Assembly: GCA_013400155.1 (NCBI GenBank) | Contig: VXBM01001675.1 | Coordinates: 62,001 to 126,000, forward strand | Reading direction: 5' to 3' | Origin: Helopsaltes ochotensis | Lineage: Eukaryota > Chordata > Aves > Passeriformes > Locustellidae | Length of the DNA: 64,000 nucleotides | Shown here: piece after piece, positions 27,020 to 39,890 of the stretch | Layout: the number at the start of each line of letters is the position of its first letter | Numbering within the stretch: the stretch's first letter is position 1 | Made by a program: the position numbers and the translations under genes | Notes under the pieces: generated by a model | Told to the model about the DNA's origin: nothing | Databases searched by the model: none | The model's input: the letters and a program-made list of their open reading frames with translations, nothing else

Positions 27020-27420
27020 TAATAACGTGTGAGAGTCGGCCCGCGTTTCTCTGGAGCCGGCGATGCCAGCCCGTCCTCGCAGACTAATGTGTAATCAATA
27101 CGCCTTTCACCGGCGAGCCGAGCCCCGGCGGAGCTGCCAGAGACGCCGGGCCATAAATCCCGGCCGGGGGTCACGGCCACGGCAGCCCGGCGCCCCCGGT
27201 GCGGCCGCGGCTCCTCGGGCAGCGCGGGTCGGCCAGAGGTCGGGCGGCTGCCCAGCGGGGTGTTGGCCTCTCAAACGCCGTTTGCTGCTCCTGACACTGG
27301 CCATTAATTCTCCTCTGTCGCCGCGTTTAACCCTTCCCCGCCGGCCCCTGGCAGCCTCGGCTGGGGTCCCTGCACGCCGGGGAAGGATGCCTTCTCACAG
27401 TCGGTCCTTTCTCGCCAATC
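27020..27420. promoter_or_regulatory. Isolated CpG island with AT-rich homeodomain-like sites
   Basis: By hand count there are roughly 40 CpG dinucleotides between 27026 and 27415, while flanking kilobases have only a handful each. The sequence is locally GC-rich, with GGCCGCGG at about 27203 and CGCGGGTCGG near 27222. Embedded in it are AT-rich cores of the homeodomain type: TAATGTGTAATCAATA at 27085-27100, CCATAAATCC at 27151-27160 and CCATTAATTC at 27301-27310. A GCCAATCA (CCAAT-box-like) site lies at 27414-27421. High CpG density normally means the DNA stays unmethylated in the germ line, as at promoters or Polycomb-bound developmental elements. No first exon or splice donor is obvious, so promoter, orphan island and enhancer or silencer all remain possible. 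That it is a CpG island is seen directly; its function is inferred. Confidence 0.75.
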
Positions 27421-28486
27421 ACTCATGACATTTCTGGTCCGACACCAAATTTTGGCTTCTTCTCGGTCAAGAGAAAATGGGAAGACAGTTCTTGGCGTCG
27501 ATTTCCAAAGTCAGGAGGGGCTACTGTGAAAATTAACTTTAAGGTGTTTATTCTGACACCCAAAACGGCCCGAGTCAGCGAGCTTGATGTCTTCAAGCTG
27601 AGTGATTTGTCCCCAGGCTGAATCTTCTCACCTTTGTTGGGGGCAACTGATGTCGTCAGATAACTGCTACAAAAGAAGTTGCATAATAAATGAAAGAACT
27701 TTGTGTCACGTAAGTATGTCTGCATTAGGTAGATGGATAATAATAGGTGAAATTCCATTTCATGTCAAAATGTTCACTGTATAAAAGATGTCACTCTTTG
27801 CCCCATGGTGTTCTAGATTTGTGGAACCTCCACCTTGCCCTCTGCACAGAATGAATGATGTCTCCTTTCTAAACTAGGTTCTGTCTGTGTTTAGGGAGCT
27901 CCTAAAATTGGCAACAAGCTCACCCCCACAGGGCATCAGGAGTAATGTTTGCCTACAAATATGATATGCTTTTATAGATGCAGGCTTGGAAAATGAAGAC
28001 CAATATCAAGTTGCTTTAGCATAACTCAGTTTTTTGGTCTTACCCTTCAATAGCTTAAACAAATGTATCACCTCAGAATCTCAAAGATTCACCTAAAACT
28101 CATCAAGAACTAAATATAGCATCATGAGCATTCTTGCACTATCCTGATCATCCTCAAGTAAGCAGAAATTACTTATCAAAACCACTGTAAAACCTTGCTC
28201 TCATGAGATTTGTAAAACTTTAAATCTCCTTTGTGGACCATAAAGTTCTGTACAAGCTCAGATATGCAATATATATTTGACCTGCTGAGTACACTGCCAC
28301 AGGAGGTAACCAACTAAAATGATTTGACTGGAGTAAAAAGGGGCAGATACTTTTATGATCACTAATAACATTTTTATAGCTATGAAAGCCAAGATAATAA
28401 GGATAATCAAATCATGCATTTCAGGACATAAGCTGATTATAGTACCAGTAATGGTCAGGGAAGAATTTTACCTTTTGTCACCAGTT

Positions 28487-28510
28487 AAAAAAAAAAAGAA
28501 AAAGAAAAAA
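28487..28510. repeat. A-rich tract
   Basis: Eleven A are followed by GAAAAAGAAAAAA. Simple repeat. Confidence 0.9.
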
Positions 28511-28590
28511 TGCGCAGTGACTATAATTATATTTTAGAAGAACTTAATCACCTTAAAGTTGGGCACTGACAGCTGTAGCACAAAAGACGA

Positions 28591-28614
28591 GGCAGAGCTG
28601 AAGGCAGAGCTGAA
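28591..28614. repeat. 12-base tandem duplication
   Basis: GGCAGAGCTGAA occurs twice with no spacer. A slippage duplication is the simplest reading. Confidence 0.92.
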
Positions 28615-31167
28615 AAGAAACTTTGATTATCTTCTGCATTCTGGTATCCAAAACACACCCTTTTGGCTTAAACTCATCAATCGTCAGATCCCTCTGCCTG
28701 CCCTCTCCCAGTAATACAAGGCCTGACACCTAACTCACTTTTATTCTCCCCAGTTGTGTCTGAGCCTCCCAATAACTCCCAATCTGACATTTCTGGATTT
28801 TTATTCTCATTAAGCAAGGTTGCACTCTTACTGTTTCTTTTCTAAAACTGAAAAAGAGCCACACTGGAAACCTTCAAGCGCTCAGGTACCTTCATTTTCA
28901 TATCCTGCGCATGATCCAGTCCTGTTTTCAGTAGGCAGGAATGTCATCAGAGGCTCAGCAGAGCCGACAGGGCCGACAGGAGACAGACCTTCATAGCAGC
29001 AGGCCATTTAGGTGACGTGTTCCTGCTTCTGCCTGGGAGACTCACTGGCCTCTCCAGGAGTGGCATGGTTTTGCAGTACCCTTTGCTCAGCCCATTACTG
29101 GGCAGAACAACAAAGCACCGCATCAATGAGCGCTTAAAATGTGTGGTTATGGAAAGCATTAACCTGCAGCACACTGTCTTGCAACAAGAAAAATGTGTTA
29201 GTGTTCAAGTCTTAAAAGAAGTATTTGCACTGTTAATCACATATGTAAATGGCTTTTGAGGGAGACGGTGCTGCTAGCAGCCAGATCGTTTGTTCTTTTC
29301 CCTATTATTTCTATGTGCAGAAAAAGCTTCTAGGAAACTGTGTGTGTGAATAGACAGAATGAGGTTTCAGGACAAATGTGTGGTTACAGCAAGTTCTAGA
29401 AGAGACATGCCTTTGTGAGTTATAAATTGAAATTTGAAAGAACAAAAATGAGGATTTTTAGCAGTGAAAAGTTAGGTATCTTCTGGTCTTTCTCCCATGT
29501 CAGTGACTAGCCTGTGTAACCTTCAAAAAAATTTTTTTTAACCAATGTCTGCACATATCACCTTACTATAGCACAAATTGCTCCTCTCTCTCACCAGTTC
29601 CAGAGAAGTCTGGACAACCTGATGACACTGAACTCTAGAATTGCAGAATTAAAGTCATCTGAGAGAAATGACAATATCAGCACATACACTAATTTCCTAG
29701 AGTCCTGCTTCCTATCTATGCTTTAAAGCACAGAATGACTTTATAAATCAAAGGCAGCTAAGGAGAATACAAGAAGAAAGCATTCTCTAGAAACTATGCT
29801 TACACTCAAGGTAAGTTGCTGCAATAAAAGCCCACAAACAAACAAATAACAGCCAATAAGTGTCTGCATTGAAGACTAAATCAGACTGAAACATTCAAGG
29901 AATGACAGGAGGGCTGTTGATGAGATATAAGTTTCATCAGCAGGAATGGAGTTGGCTGGCCTGACATCTTGGGATGAATGAAACTGATGTGTCATCTTCA
30001 TCTTTCCAGTGCATTTGAATTTATTTGTGGGAAGCAAATGTTATGTTACATAGGACAGCCTATTTTTTCCTGTGAATCCTAATTGTAGGGAGAAAACAAT
30101 TTGTTTGCACTCTGTTTTCCCTCCTTCTACTCCTCTCTTTAACAACAATCATTAGAAAAGTAAAGTTCAAGTCAAACCCAATCTTTAAAGGATTTTGTAA
30201 ATCTATGTCCAACTGAACAACACCCACTGTTATATTGAAGTAATTTCTTATGCTCAGATGGTGTGGCTGAAGCAGTGTTTATAAAAAGCAGAAGTATAAA
30301 TTTGTACATGGGTATCTGCAGGCAGAATTATTCACAAATGGTTGGCACTGGTGCCAGTGATGGCTTTTGTCAGGCAATGGGAAAGGGCTGTATGCAAGTG
30401 TGGTTAGGAAAGAAGGGATGGCTTTTGTTCCTTGCAGGAAAAAATCTGTTGAGGGATATTTGTCACTGATTTGAAAATAGCAATGGGAGTGACTGAATAT
30501 ACAGAGGAATAGAAATAGCAGGTCTCATTTGTCTTCAGTGCTCTGACATAACCTAACACCCATTGCTTGAAATAAACTAAGCTGCTTAGCAGCAACTGGA
30601 CACATCTGGTAGTACAATTTGCTCATCACTTCTAAGTACTTGAAATAATGCTATATTTTCCTTCGATTTACTGTATATTTCTTGACACTTACAAAACCTA
30701 AGTCCTTAGAACGATATATGGTCATTGCAGTTTTCTTTATTTTCTGTCAAGATAAATTTCATGAATGATGTAATAAAAAATGTTGCATTAGAACTCAGAA
30801 ATTGCTAAGATTTCTATAATATACAAGGTTCTGATGTTTTAAGATGAATTTGCGTTAATATGATTGCACAGATGCTAAAGAATTAATCTGAAGTGTGTGA
30901 AATTTGTTGGTGGGTTTGAGACAGTGGATTAAAATTACAAGGAAAATTGTTACAAGAAGAAAAGAGGCATGAAAGAAAAAATGCAGTAGGAGAAATCAGG
31001 ATAGGAACAAAGAAAACATGCTTATCTTACACTTAGGTTCACCACTGTGGAAGCAGAAGAAGTTCTGGAGAGAAGGTGCATGGAAGAAGCTCCTGAAGCT
31101 ATGTTAGAAGTCTGCTTGCCTGTAGGGCTAAGATAAAATAGTGTACAAAGGCTTGCATGGAAATTGC

Positions 31168-31246
31168 TTTTTTTAAACTTTTTTTTCTTCTTTTTTCTTT
31201 TTTTTTTTTTCTTTTTTTCCCTCCTTTTTCTTTTTACCTCCTCCCC
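31168..31246. repeat. Polypyrimidine tract
   Basis: Nearly eighty bases of T with scattered C. On the minus strand it is a purine tract that produces a spurious lysine/arginine-rich open frame. Long pyrimidine tracts can form triplex structures. Nothing shows a specific role here. Confidence 0.93.
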
Positions 31247-33855
31247 AAAGAAGGATGGGGACACAGAAACACGTATGCCTGGAAGGTCTGGAACTAATGT
31301 GGAGAGGACACCTGGCATAGCAGGAGCTGAGATAAAGAAGAGCCACAGAAACTGAAAAAGAGAGACGGAGAAGTAGAGTAGAAAAGCACAGCTAGAAGTT
31401 AAGTTGCAATACATGCTACAGACAGCTGTTTGAAAGTGTGACCTGATAAAAAACTGCAATGAGGGACGCTAAAACAGATATGAAACTTGTTTGTGATGAC
31501 ATTAGTGGCTGGAAAAAAATCTAGTGCGGCAGACACAGAAGTTTGTAGTGTAATTTTGAAATAAATTAATGGTATAGATCTTGAAAGAAGGGTATTTTTG
31601 GTCAGCACAGAGAATTTGGAAGTGGCAGAGCATTGCAATGCCATGGGCCCTTGATCACTCAGGACAGCTTTGTTAAAATCACCCCATAACAAAATCAGCT
31701 AGTACCTGAGAAAATGGAGGTAGAATACCATGCAGAATAGTTAAATTCCAGTGTAAAAGAGCTGCATTTGTAGCAGAGGTTGTAGTGGAAGTAAACAGCA
31801 TAAGTAACATATAAAATACAACATTTGATGCTGGTTTCCTCCTGTGGAAAAATGAGAGCTTAATCTGTTTATTGGAACTTGAATAAGACTTGTGGACCAA
31901 ATGTTTTAAGGTTAAAAAGTAGGCTGGAGGCAGTCTATTAATGAATTAATAAATGGTCAATATAGAGCATTGAATAAAGACAGCAAGAAGATACTTTCAT
32001 AACAGTTGATTAAAAAAAGATATACCTTACAAAATTTCTGAGTTCAAAGCACAACAGACTCTAGTTGATCAAAAGTGGTGTATAAGCTACTAATGGTTCT
32101 GTGTGCTGCAAATTGAGAACTAACTTCTGATAATCAAGAAGATTGAATGAATTCTAAAAAAAATTAACAGGGAAAAAGATTATATATCTAGACATTGTCA
32201 GAAATAATGCCATGATGGAAGAACTGAGGAGAAGCAATACTATAGCAGTACTACCAGAAATCTTAATGAGGAAAGGTTGCTGCTTTTCCATAATCCCTTA
32301 AAATATATGTCTGCAAAGTAGAGAATGTTGGCAGGGAATTCCCTCCACACCTAATTCTTTTCAGTCCTAACTTTTCTTCATTCACACCTCTTTGCTAAGG
32401 TCTTTTTCAACTTTGCAAATAAAGAAACCAAACCCACAACCCCTAAAGCTCTAAAACAAAACCCCACAAAGTCAACCAGAAAGGAACGCAGAGTAGGGTT
32501 AAAAGCAGTATTTGGGGAAAAAAAAGCTCCAATCCCAAACAAAACAGATGGACATTTGTACATTAACTACAGCCTCCCGATATATGGAATTATGTGAATT
32601 TGGATTTGTTATAGCAAATTTCTTGCTGTACATTTCTTGTTCTTACCAAAGAGCAGTGAGTTATAAACCCTGCTGCTCCTAAACCCTTCAACTGTATGAG
32701 GCTACTAGGTATAAGTGGCTTTTATAGCCTTCTATAAGGATTTTAGTGTGCTGTGATCTCTAAAAAGGCACAGAGTGGGTACAATGAAGTGAGTTAAATG
32801 AAAAGAAAAAACATTAACAATGGATTTCATCTTAGTATTTAATTAGCTAGAGGCCATGTAGGAATAGACTAAATATCAGCAGAGGGTCCTTGATTACAAT
32901 CTCAGAACAGATGGGCATTTTTATCTTGAAAGGATGACCAGCTTATCTGTAGTTTTGCAGCTATCATGGCTGATCTATATCTTCTTTATCCAGGCTAATC
33001 AAGTACAGAAAGTTTATTAAGATAATAACACTGAAAGTTACCACCAGTTATGGTCTCTAATCTTGATACTGTTTTGCGGTGTACTGTGTTTCAAGAGGTC
33101 TGTCAGCCAACAAAGGCTAAAGTTTGAGGGGTATCATTTACAAGCCTACAATGATGTTTTTGCTGAACAACAAGCAACTTAAAACCCAGTTTAAATTAAT
33201 GGCAAAAGGTTATTGTCATGACAACTCCAACAGGTTAAACACAGGGCTCTGAAAACAGGGTAAAAGGTAGAAATTTTCCCCCAGGACAAGTAGGTTGATG
33301 TGTCACCGACTGACTCCAGTTTCCTGGCACAGCCAACTAAACTGCCTTCTACAAACATGGGAGAAGAGATTCAGCTGGTAAAAATCAGTGTAGTCACAGT
33401 ATTGGAATCTATACCAGCTGATGCAGATGTAGTGATACACATAGCCAGTGGATGTAAACCTGGGAGAGCCGACTGTGGGGTATGTAAAATTAGCGTTTGC
33501 TTTTTTGATGCATGTACATTCTAAATGTTGTCAAAATAGTCCCTTCTGGATTTTAGTTTTAAGAAACCTAATTTTAAGATTAAAAAATATTCAATGAGAG
33601 ATTTTAAATTTGAATTTATTTTTAAGCCCAAGTATGCAATGAGAGATTTCCTCCATCCTATTAGGCTGTCTGCGTTTTTGCATAATCATGAAGAATCAAA
33701 GTCTTGTATCAGTGCAACACTGAGCCCATGATCTTGTTGATACTTGATATCAAGAATAGCTGATCATACTTCGGGTGGAGAGAAGACTGTTCACAACAAG
33801 CAGAGGGACAGGGTTTTAATACTATGAAAAAATTTTGTTTTAAGCTTTTTATTCT

Positions 33856-33880
33856 CCCCCCCCCAAAAAAAAAAAAAAAA
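33856..33880. repeat. C9 followed by A16
   Basis: Nine C are directly followed by sixteen A. This is a simple mononucleotide composite and a likely site of length variation and sequencing error. Confidence 0.95.
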
Positions 33881-34299
33881 TCAGAGTACTGAACCCCATT
33901 TTGCCTGAAGAAGTTCTTGATGTCTGCTTAACCATCCACATGTGTGTAGAACAAAGCACAGTCTATATTAATTGTAGTGCCTGGCCTTGACAAGTCAGAA
34001 ATTCTTGAGGAGAGTTGCTATGGGGCTTTTGACTGAAAGATCAATGCTTAAATAAAATCTGTGTGCTGATTACACATCTCCACATTCAATCAATGAGTCA
34101 CTGAAATTCCATAGCAAGCTAAATATTGATGGCCAGAAAACAAATGTATACAATAGCACTTGACTGTTTTTCTTCTTCCTCTTTCTAATTTCACTCAGGC
34201 TTAATAAATATGAGGTTGTTATGCCAGTTATACTACATGTAACCAGTCATTGTGCTGTAAAGTGCTCCTGTTTGCTGTTATTGATCTTACCTATCTTTT

Positions 34300-34490
34300 T
34301 AATTATTGAAGTGACCTGAGGCTTGGTTTGGTCAGTCATGCAGGTCATTCTTCCCCCTTAATGATGTGAAATGCTATTGTCAGGGTGAGGGTATCAGAGT
34401 GCCGATAGTTTAATGCTCTTTTACACGCCAATTATTCCCCAGACTAGAACAGCTGCATTCAAATATCAAATCTGGACATCATCTGTCTTT
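34300..34490. promoter_or_regulatory. Candidate enhancer-like element (unproven)
   Basis: A non-repetitive stretch with CCCTTAATGATGTGAAATGC near 34355, GATAGTTTAATGC near 34404 and CCAATTATTCCCC near 34427. The even composition and clustered TAAT cores suggest a regulatory block. Nothing else supports it. Confidence 0.22.
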
Positions 34491-34886
34491 CTTAACCTCT
34501 TTGTGGCTATAACATAACAATAGAAATCTTTGACAATCTTACCTTTCTTTTGAAAGTAATTGCATTCTAAAATTTGTCAGTGGTGTTCCAGAAAGTCAGG
34601 TGATTTTATGCCAGAGACAAATTTGGGAAAGATATTCACATTGTTTGACACCAATTTAAATTTTGGTTTGTAATTTTGGTTTGGATCAGAACATGTCCAG
34701 TGAAGGCATGATGGTGCTGATGTTGGAATGAAGGGTGATGTGTCAACCATTTGCTGTATTGGTATCATGGATGAAATACTGCTACATATAAATTAAGCAC
34801 CTTTCAGGAATCCTCCACCTTTTGTATCATGCAGAGTACTCTAAGAAGCATGTAGTAAAATCGAAAGATAAACCACATGAGGACTT

Positions 34887-34908
34887 TTTTTGAGGAATTT
34901 TTGAGGAA
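34887..34908. repeat. 11-base tandem duplication
   Basis: TTTTTGAGGAA occurs twice directly adjacent. Confidence 0.92.
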
Positions 34909-35600
34909 TTTGTCATGAACCTCAAAAATATGTTCATAACCCTGTAACTTAAAATCCTAAAAATATTTTAGATTTGTAGTCCTTCAATTTTACTGCTAAA
35001 CTATCAAATAAGTCTCCATTTTATTCTGCCTCTTCCTAGAGATCATGGCAAGTGTCTTCAGCTTATAATTTATTGCAGTCTGATGTATATTTAGAGAAAT
35101 ATCTGGCCATTTGGTTTGTGATCATATGTAATTCTTATATATATATAAAATTAAAATTTTTATGATAGGTAAGGACAAGAAATATTTTGAGAAGAGATTT
35201 TAATTTGTATCATCACAGGGTTGTTCAGCTTTCTATCTGCATATCTGAGTGTTCTTTAAGAAGGCAGTACAGCCTAGCAAACTGCAATGCCTGAACCTTT
35301 ATTCTGAGCCAAATTCCCTTTTAGTTTCTGATGCTTGTACCAGCCACTGTAACTCTTAATTCCTGTAAAAGAGAAAGTTATATAGCCTTATAGACCATTT
35401 GGAAACAGAAGCAAAAGTTCAGTGCAGAATTTTGGTATCTTCTTAAACATGTCTTCTCAGTGGATGTGTCCTGGCAGGCAGCAAATTTCTGGCTGGTGCA
35501 CATTATTGGCGTTAGTCCCTAGAGCCCTGGTGGCCTAGGATTTGCCTATTTGAGAGATTTTCTCTCTTCAGCTGACAGAGCAGTGGGCAGCAAATCATTC

Positions 35601-35645
35601 TGGGTGTGCTCCAAAGCCCAGTAAAGTCAATGGAGACATTTGTGG
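35601..35645. repeat. Possible remnant of the same ancient repeat
   Basis: The stretch contains CCAAAGCCCAGTAAAGTCAA followed by TGGAGAC, resembling CCAAAGCCCATTGAAGTCAATGG of the dispersed amniote sequence. Short and therefore uncertain. Confidence 0.4.
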
Positions 35646-38600
35646 AAAGGGAGGTTAGCGGGACAATCTTTAGTAATGATTTCTCCAGAGCTCTCTCTTA
35701 CAGTTGGTTTACCATTGATCTGATTTTTTAACCTTTGCATCAAGCTGAAAAACTCACTTCACTATTTCCACTCTACTGAGAAAGGCTGAGCTGAGAGCTG
35801 GAAGGATCTTTTGTTTGTTTTCTTGACATTAGGATGGTGAGTCACCTATCATCAGAGGGATGCTTTTTTATAATTTATATTTTGGGAAGGATGCACCATA
35901 AGATAGATGATTATTGAGGGTTTTGTAAATATAAATGAACAACCCCAATTATACTTGGATGTTACAATTCCCTCTCCTATCTTTCCTGAGTTGTTTCTTT
36001 CTTGTGCTTTCTACTGCAAGAATAAATACTTGAAGCAAATATGCTTTGTTATATTGCACCAGGGCACTATGGATTTTTAAAAAGTACCATTTTTTGTGAT
36101 ATGTTTTTAAAAAAATCTTGGCTGATTACAACTTGTTAGCTTTGCTGCTGCTCCAGTTCCGTTTAGGAAAAAAAAATATGGCTTTATATTCCCTCCCACT
36201 GATTTTCAACTAAAACAGAACTTAGTTGCCTGCTGATCCTGCTGGCTTTTTTAAATGAAAAACTTATTCTTCTTAAACTACTGGAAAATTATGTTTAAAA
36301 ATCAACATAATTTCATTGCCTTTTATTTCTGTCTGTCATGAAAACTGCAAGGCTGCTTTCTGGAAAAACCCAATGTAATTTAATGCACAAATTTAGTTAT
36401 AGTTATGAATATACTGACTGAAAAATATTTAAATGATCTGGAGATATTAGTCACTCTACAGTAAAAATGGCTGTGTGCATACAATGGGGGAAAAAAAAAA
36501 ATCTGTGTCTGCAGGTGCCTGTATATTCATAACAGATAACTGCATATGATTGAGAGCTGGCAAGTTCAGTAGGGAGGGACTCCACCTAACCAGTGTACCA
36601 AAAGTGATTCAGCCATTTAAGTTGCAGAGGACACAGAAATTAATTTAGAATTATGGCATCATGTGCTTGTTACTTTAAGAATGGCAAAGACAGTCAGGAG
36701 AACAGGGAGTAAAACACTTGAAGACTGAGAGAAATTGGTCATTTTTCTGACTGTGGGACCACCTGGTGGTTTTGACTAATTTTCCGTATCTCTCCAATAG
36801 GGACTATATACAATGGAAGAACCAACAGTGGTGACAAGTTCAAATCTCGCCGAGGTCAAAACTCAGATGCTGCTCTGAATCTCTGATATATGAAAATTTA
36901 GAGTGCTTTATAAAACTAGACTTTTTTTTTTTTGTGGATTTCACGCCATTTTATTTTCATTTATTTCTTCTGAAGTGACTGATTACCCTTTTCAGTTCTA
37001 ATACTTTCTAACGAATAATTTTCCAGAAGACAGGAGATAAAGGTGTGAGCACCTCTATACAGAATAGTCAAACTCAGTCTACCCTCTAGCAAATAGTTCA
37101 GTGTGCAATACACAGCACGGCTTACAAGACAAGAATAACCATAAAGGACTTACATAAGCCAGAGAATTTCACTGGAAGACTTATTCTGCATCAAACCCTT
37201 ATTTTTTGACTGAGTAGGAGGCACGGGAAACACTGACTACACTGATGGAAGAAGTTCATGTGATGGAAAATCTGCTCCATCTCCCAGTTTCCAATGGTTA
37301 GTTACATTCACTGTTCAAACCATGTACCTGGCTGTGGCTGAAAAGATCATAAATACTTGAAGTGTACAGCTCACATAGTTTAAATTCAGCCAACTGACCG
37401 TCAACTGATCCTTAACGGAAAGTTCAGAGAAAATTAGTCCTCAGTATTGCAGGTTCCAGTTCCATGAGAAACCTTTTGGCTTTTCTCCATCCGTCTCTAT
37501 ACTATTATTGTAAAGAAGGTATCACACAGTTCCAAGTCTGGCATTCTTCAACCAGTGTCTGAGTAAAAAATATCTGAGGAAGCAAATGATGGAAATATTT
37601 TTCTATCTTTAAGTGGTATGATTTTTTCACTAAATTATGATCTAGGGTGTGTGACCAACACTGCAGGACTTTGTCATGTGCTTAAAAATGAAAGATAGCA
37701 CTTCTATCCCATTACTTTTTGACTAAAAGAATTCAGCATCCCAAGATTTCTGAAAAAAATTCTTTTCTGCTGGCTCACTCAGAATTTGAACGTAGTTGTT
37801 GCAGTGAGTGTATATTAACATGTCTTCAAATCATTTGAAGTAAGGTGACTGCCATAATGAATCAGATTTGCGACCCAGCAGTCCTAACGTCCTGTCTTTA
37901 GCATCTCCTGGGACTGGATGTTTCATAAAAAAAGAGTAAAGAATATTCTTGAATTCCATCTGTTGGCTAATTTGCACAGTCATTTTCTACTAGTAACATG
38001 ATATTCATGCTTAGAGTGGTGGGAAGTCTCTTCCACCAACCCAGACTTGATCTGTTTCTTTAGCAGTAGCCTCTGAGCATTTCAAGGAAGCAGACACAGT
38101 CTTGTGAAGTTCACCCCGATGCTGCCTGTTCTCCTCAGAGACTGTTTCTCACTCATTACTGCAAGTGGGCGAGTGCCTTTTTCAAGCCCTGTAAAACTGG
38201 AAAATCTAACAGATGGTAGATATGGCCTATATGCCTGGAGTCCTTTCCTATCACTCTGTCATGTTTCCAAAACTACTTTTCAATGTGCTTTCCTTGGAAG
38301 TCATTGGAATATTCCTGTTGGATAGTTGGATTAGTATATTTTCCTTTCCCTTTTTTCCCCCCCAACTGTAATTCAGAAATACTAAGAGGCTTTTTTATCA
38401 TATAAACAAATTTATAGTAGATTTTGAAGGAAGGATAATTGCTGAGGCGAAGACTTATATCTCTTGCAGCATACTTTAGGGAACTATAAATCATTTTCAG
38501 TGGGATCCATGTTTATATTAGACCTGTTACTTCCATTACTTCCTATGGACTATCACTATGGCCTTTAGCTTGTTTTTCCTATTCATGCTGTATGCCCTGA

Positions 38601-39354
38601 AGCAGTGGTTTATATTGACAACAATCCAGACCATTGACTGGTCTAACACAACCACAACAAACATAATCTTTACCTACTGGTGATCATCAGATGGGTTTCT
38701 TTGGCATGAGTCAAAAAATTATTGTAGGGACATTTGGCATGCAGGGTATAAGAAAGAGTCATGGAAAAGAGAGCTGCACCTGTTTGCATGAGTTTGGGTT
38801 TCTCAATGGTGTGAGTCCTGTCACCTCATTCTTATGCTGGTGGTTGTTGCACAACACACACATAAAGCCTAAGGAAGATTTATGATGAAGAAATTAGCTC
38901 CTCTCTACCCTTCTTTTATCCACTGAGTGATTTCTATCAGTATACATCTAAGCTTTAGGTTGTCCTTGGTGAGATGAGTTTTTTACTTGTCATACAGGGC
39001 CACAGTTGGTCCCTTTTGTACAAGCCAGATAACACAAAGTTGCTTCATTAAAACAGGCCTTTAAATTTTTAGCACATTGCTTTCCCTAATTACCAAGGAA
39101 AACGTTATTTTCATCACAGTTAGTAAGTCATAAAAACTGATGCTAGTGACATCTATGTGCTTCCCTGTCAATTTTACAGATCCAAAATGCTCCAGTGAGT
39201 AATATATGTAACATTCAAATATTATTGAACTGATGTGTAGGGATCATACAGGAGAAGAAAAAAGCTCAGCTGGTAAATTTTATCCCAGATTCTGTAACAA
39301 GTGACAGCACTAACTAAAGTGCAATATCTGGCCACCTTCCATCACAGGTGTCTA

Positions 39355-39412
39355 CTGAACCCAATGTCTAAATTACTGTTGACTTCAAAGGGCGTGGAAC
39401 TGGGTCCAGCAG
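39355..39412. repeat. Possible remnant of the same ancient repeat
   Basis: The stretch contains ACTGTTGACTTCAAAGGGCG followed by TGGAACTGGGTCC, close to the pattern (C)CATTGACTTCAATGGG...GGATTGGGCCC of the dispersed amniote sequence described at 57112. The match is by eye only. Confidence 0.4.
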
Positions 39413-39890
39413 TGCTTGCAGTGCATGCCTGCTGCTTGCAAATCAGCTGCAAATGTCAAGACTGGGACTTCAAGGACAGTACTGGAAGGGATGGTTGGCA
39501 TACTCTGCCTCCGCTCCAAAAATAAACAAGGTCACTCTGAGAAGGTGTACCCACTACAGCAGAGCCTTTGAGTCAGGCATCTCAATTTAATGCAGCAGAA
39601 AAAAACAAGCTGTAAATTTTGTCCTGGAGCAAAGCTATAATCTGTCTGGCCGAGAGGTTTTTGATTGTCTTCTTTGTGTATGATGAGACTTTTCAATAGC
39701 TGTGTATGAGTGCGCATGTATGTTTTTGTGGGCACATAGCGTTCCTCTCCTCTTTTCTCTAAGCTAGATTACTGAAATTTAGCTGAATTATAGATCTTGG
39801 AACATAGATAGAAAATAGGGCTAGCAAAAATTTCAAAATTAAGTGATCAGAACTTACTTTTAAAATAAAAATAAATTATTAATTAAATTT

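Noticed and set aside
27063..27428. 121-codon Arg/Pro/Ala-rich frame and its antisense partner across the CpG island
   Set aside because: GC-rich DNA lacks stop codons in every frame. The residues are low-complexity products of CGG and GCC words, and the frames overlap on both strands.
31022..31459. 145-codon minus-strand open frame with a Lys/Arg-rich middle
   Set aside because: The basic stretch is only the complement of the polypyrimidine tract at 31168-31246. The flanking residues show no domain.
36759..36769. CCACCTGGTGG as a CTCF site
   Set aside because: It lacks the GGGGGC/GGNGGCAG core of the CTCF consensus. It is better described as a palindromic E-box-like word.
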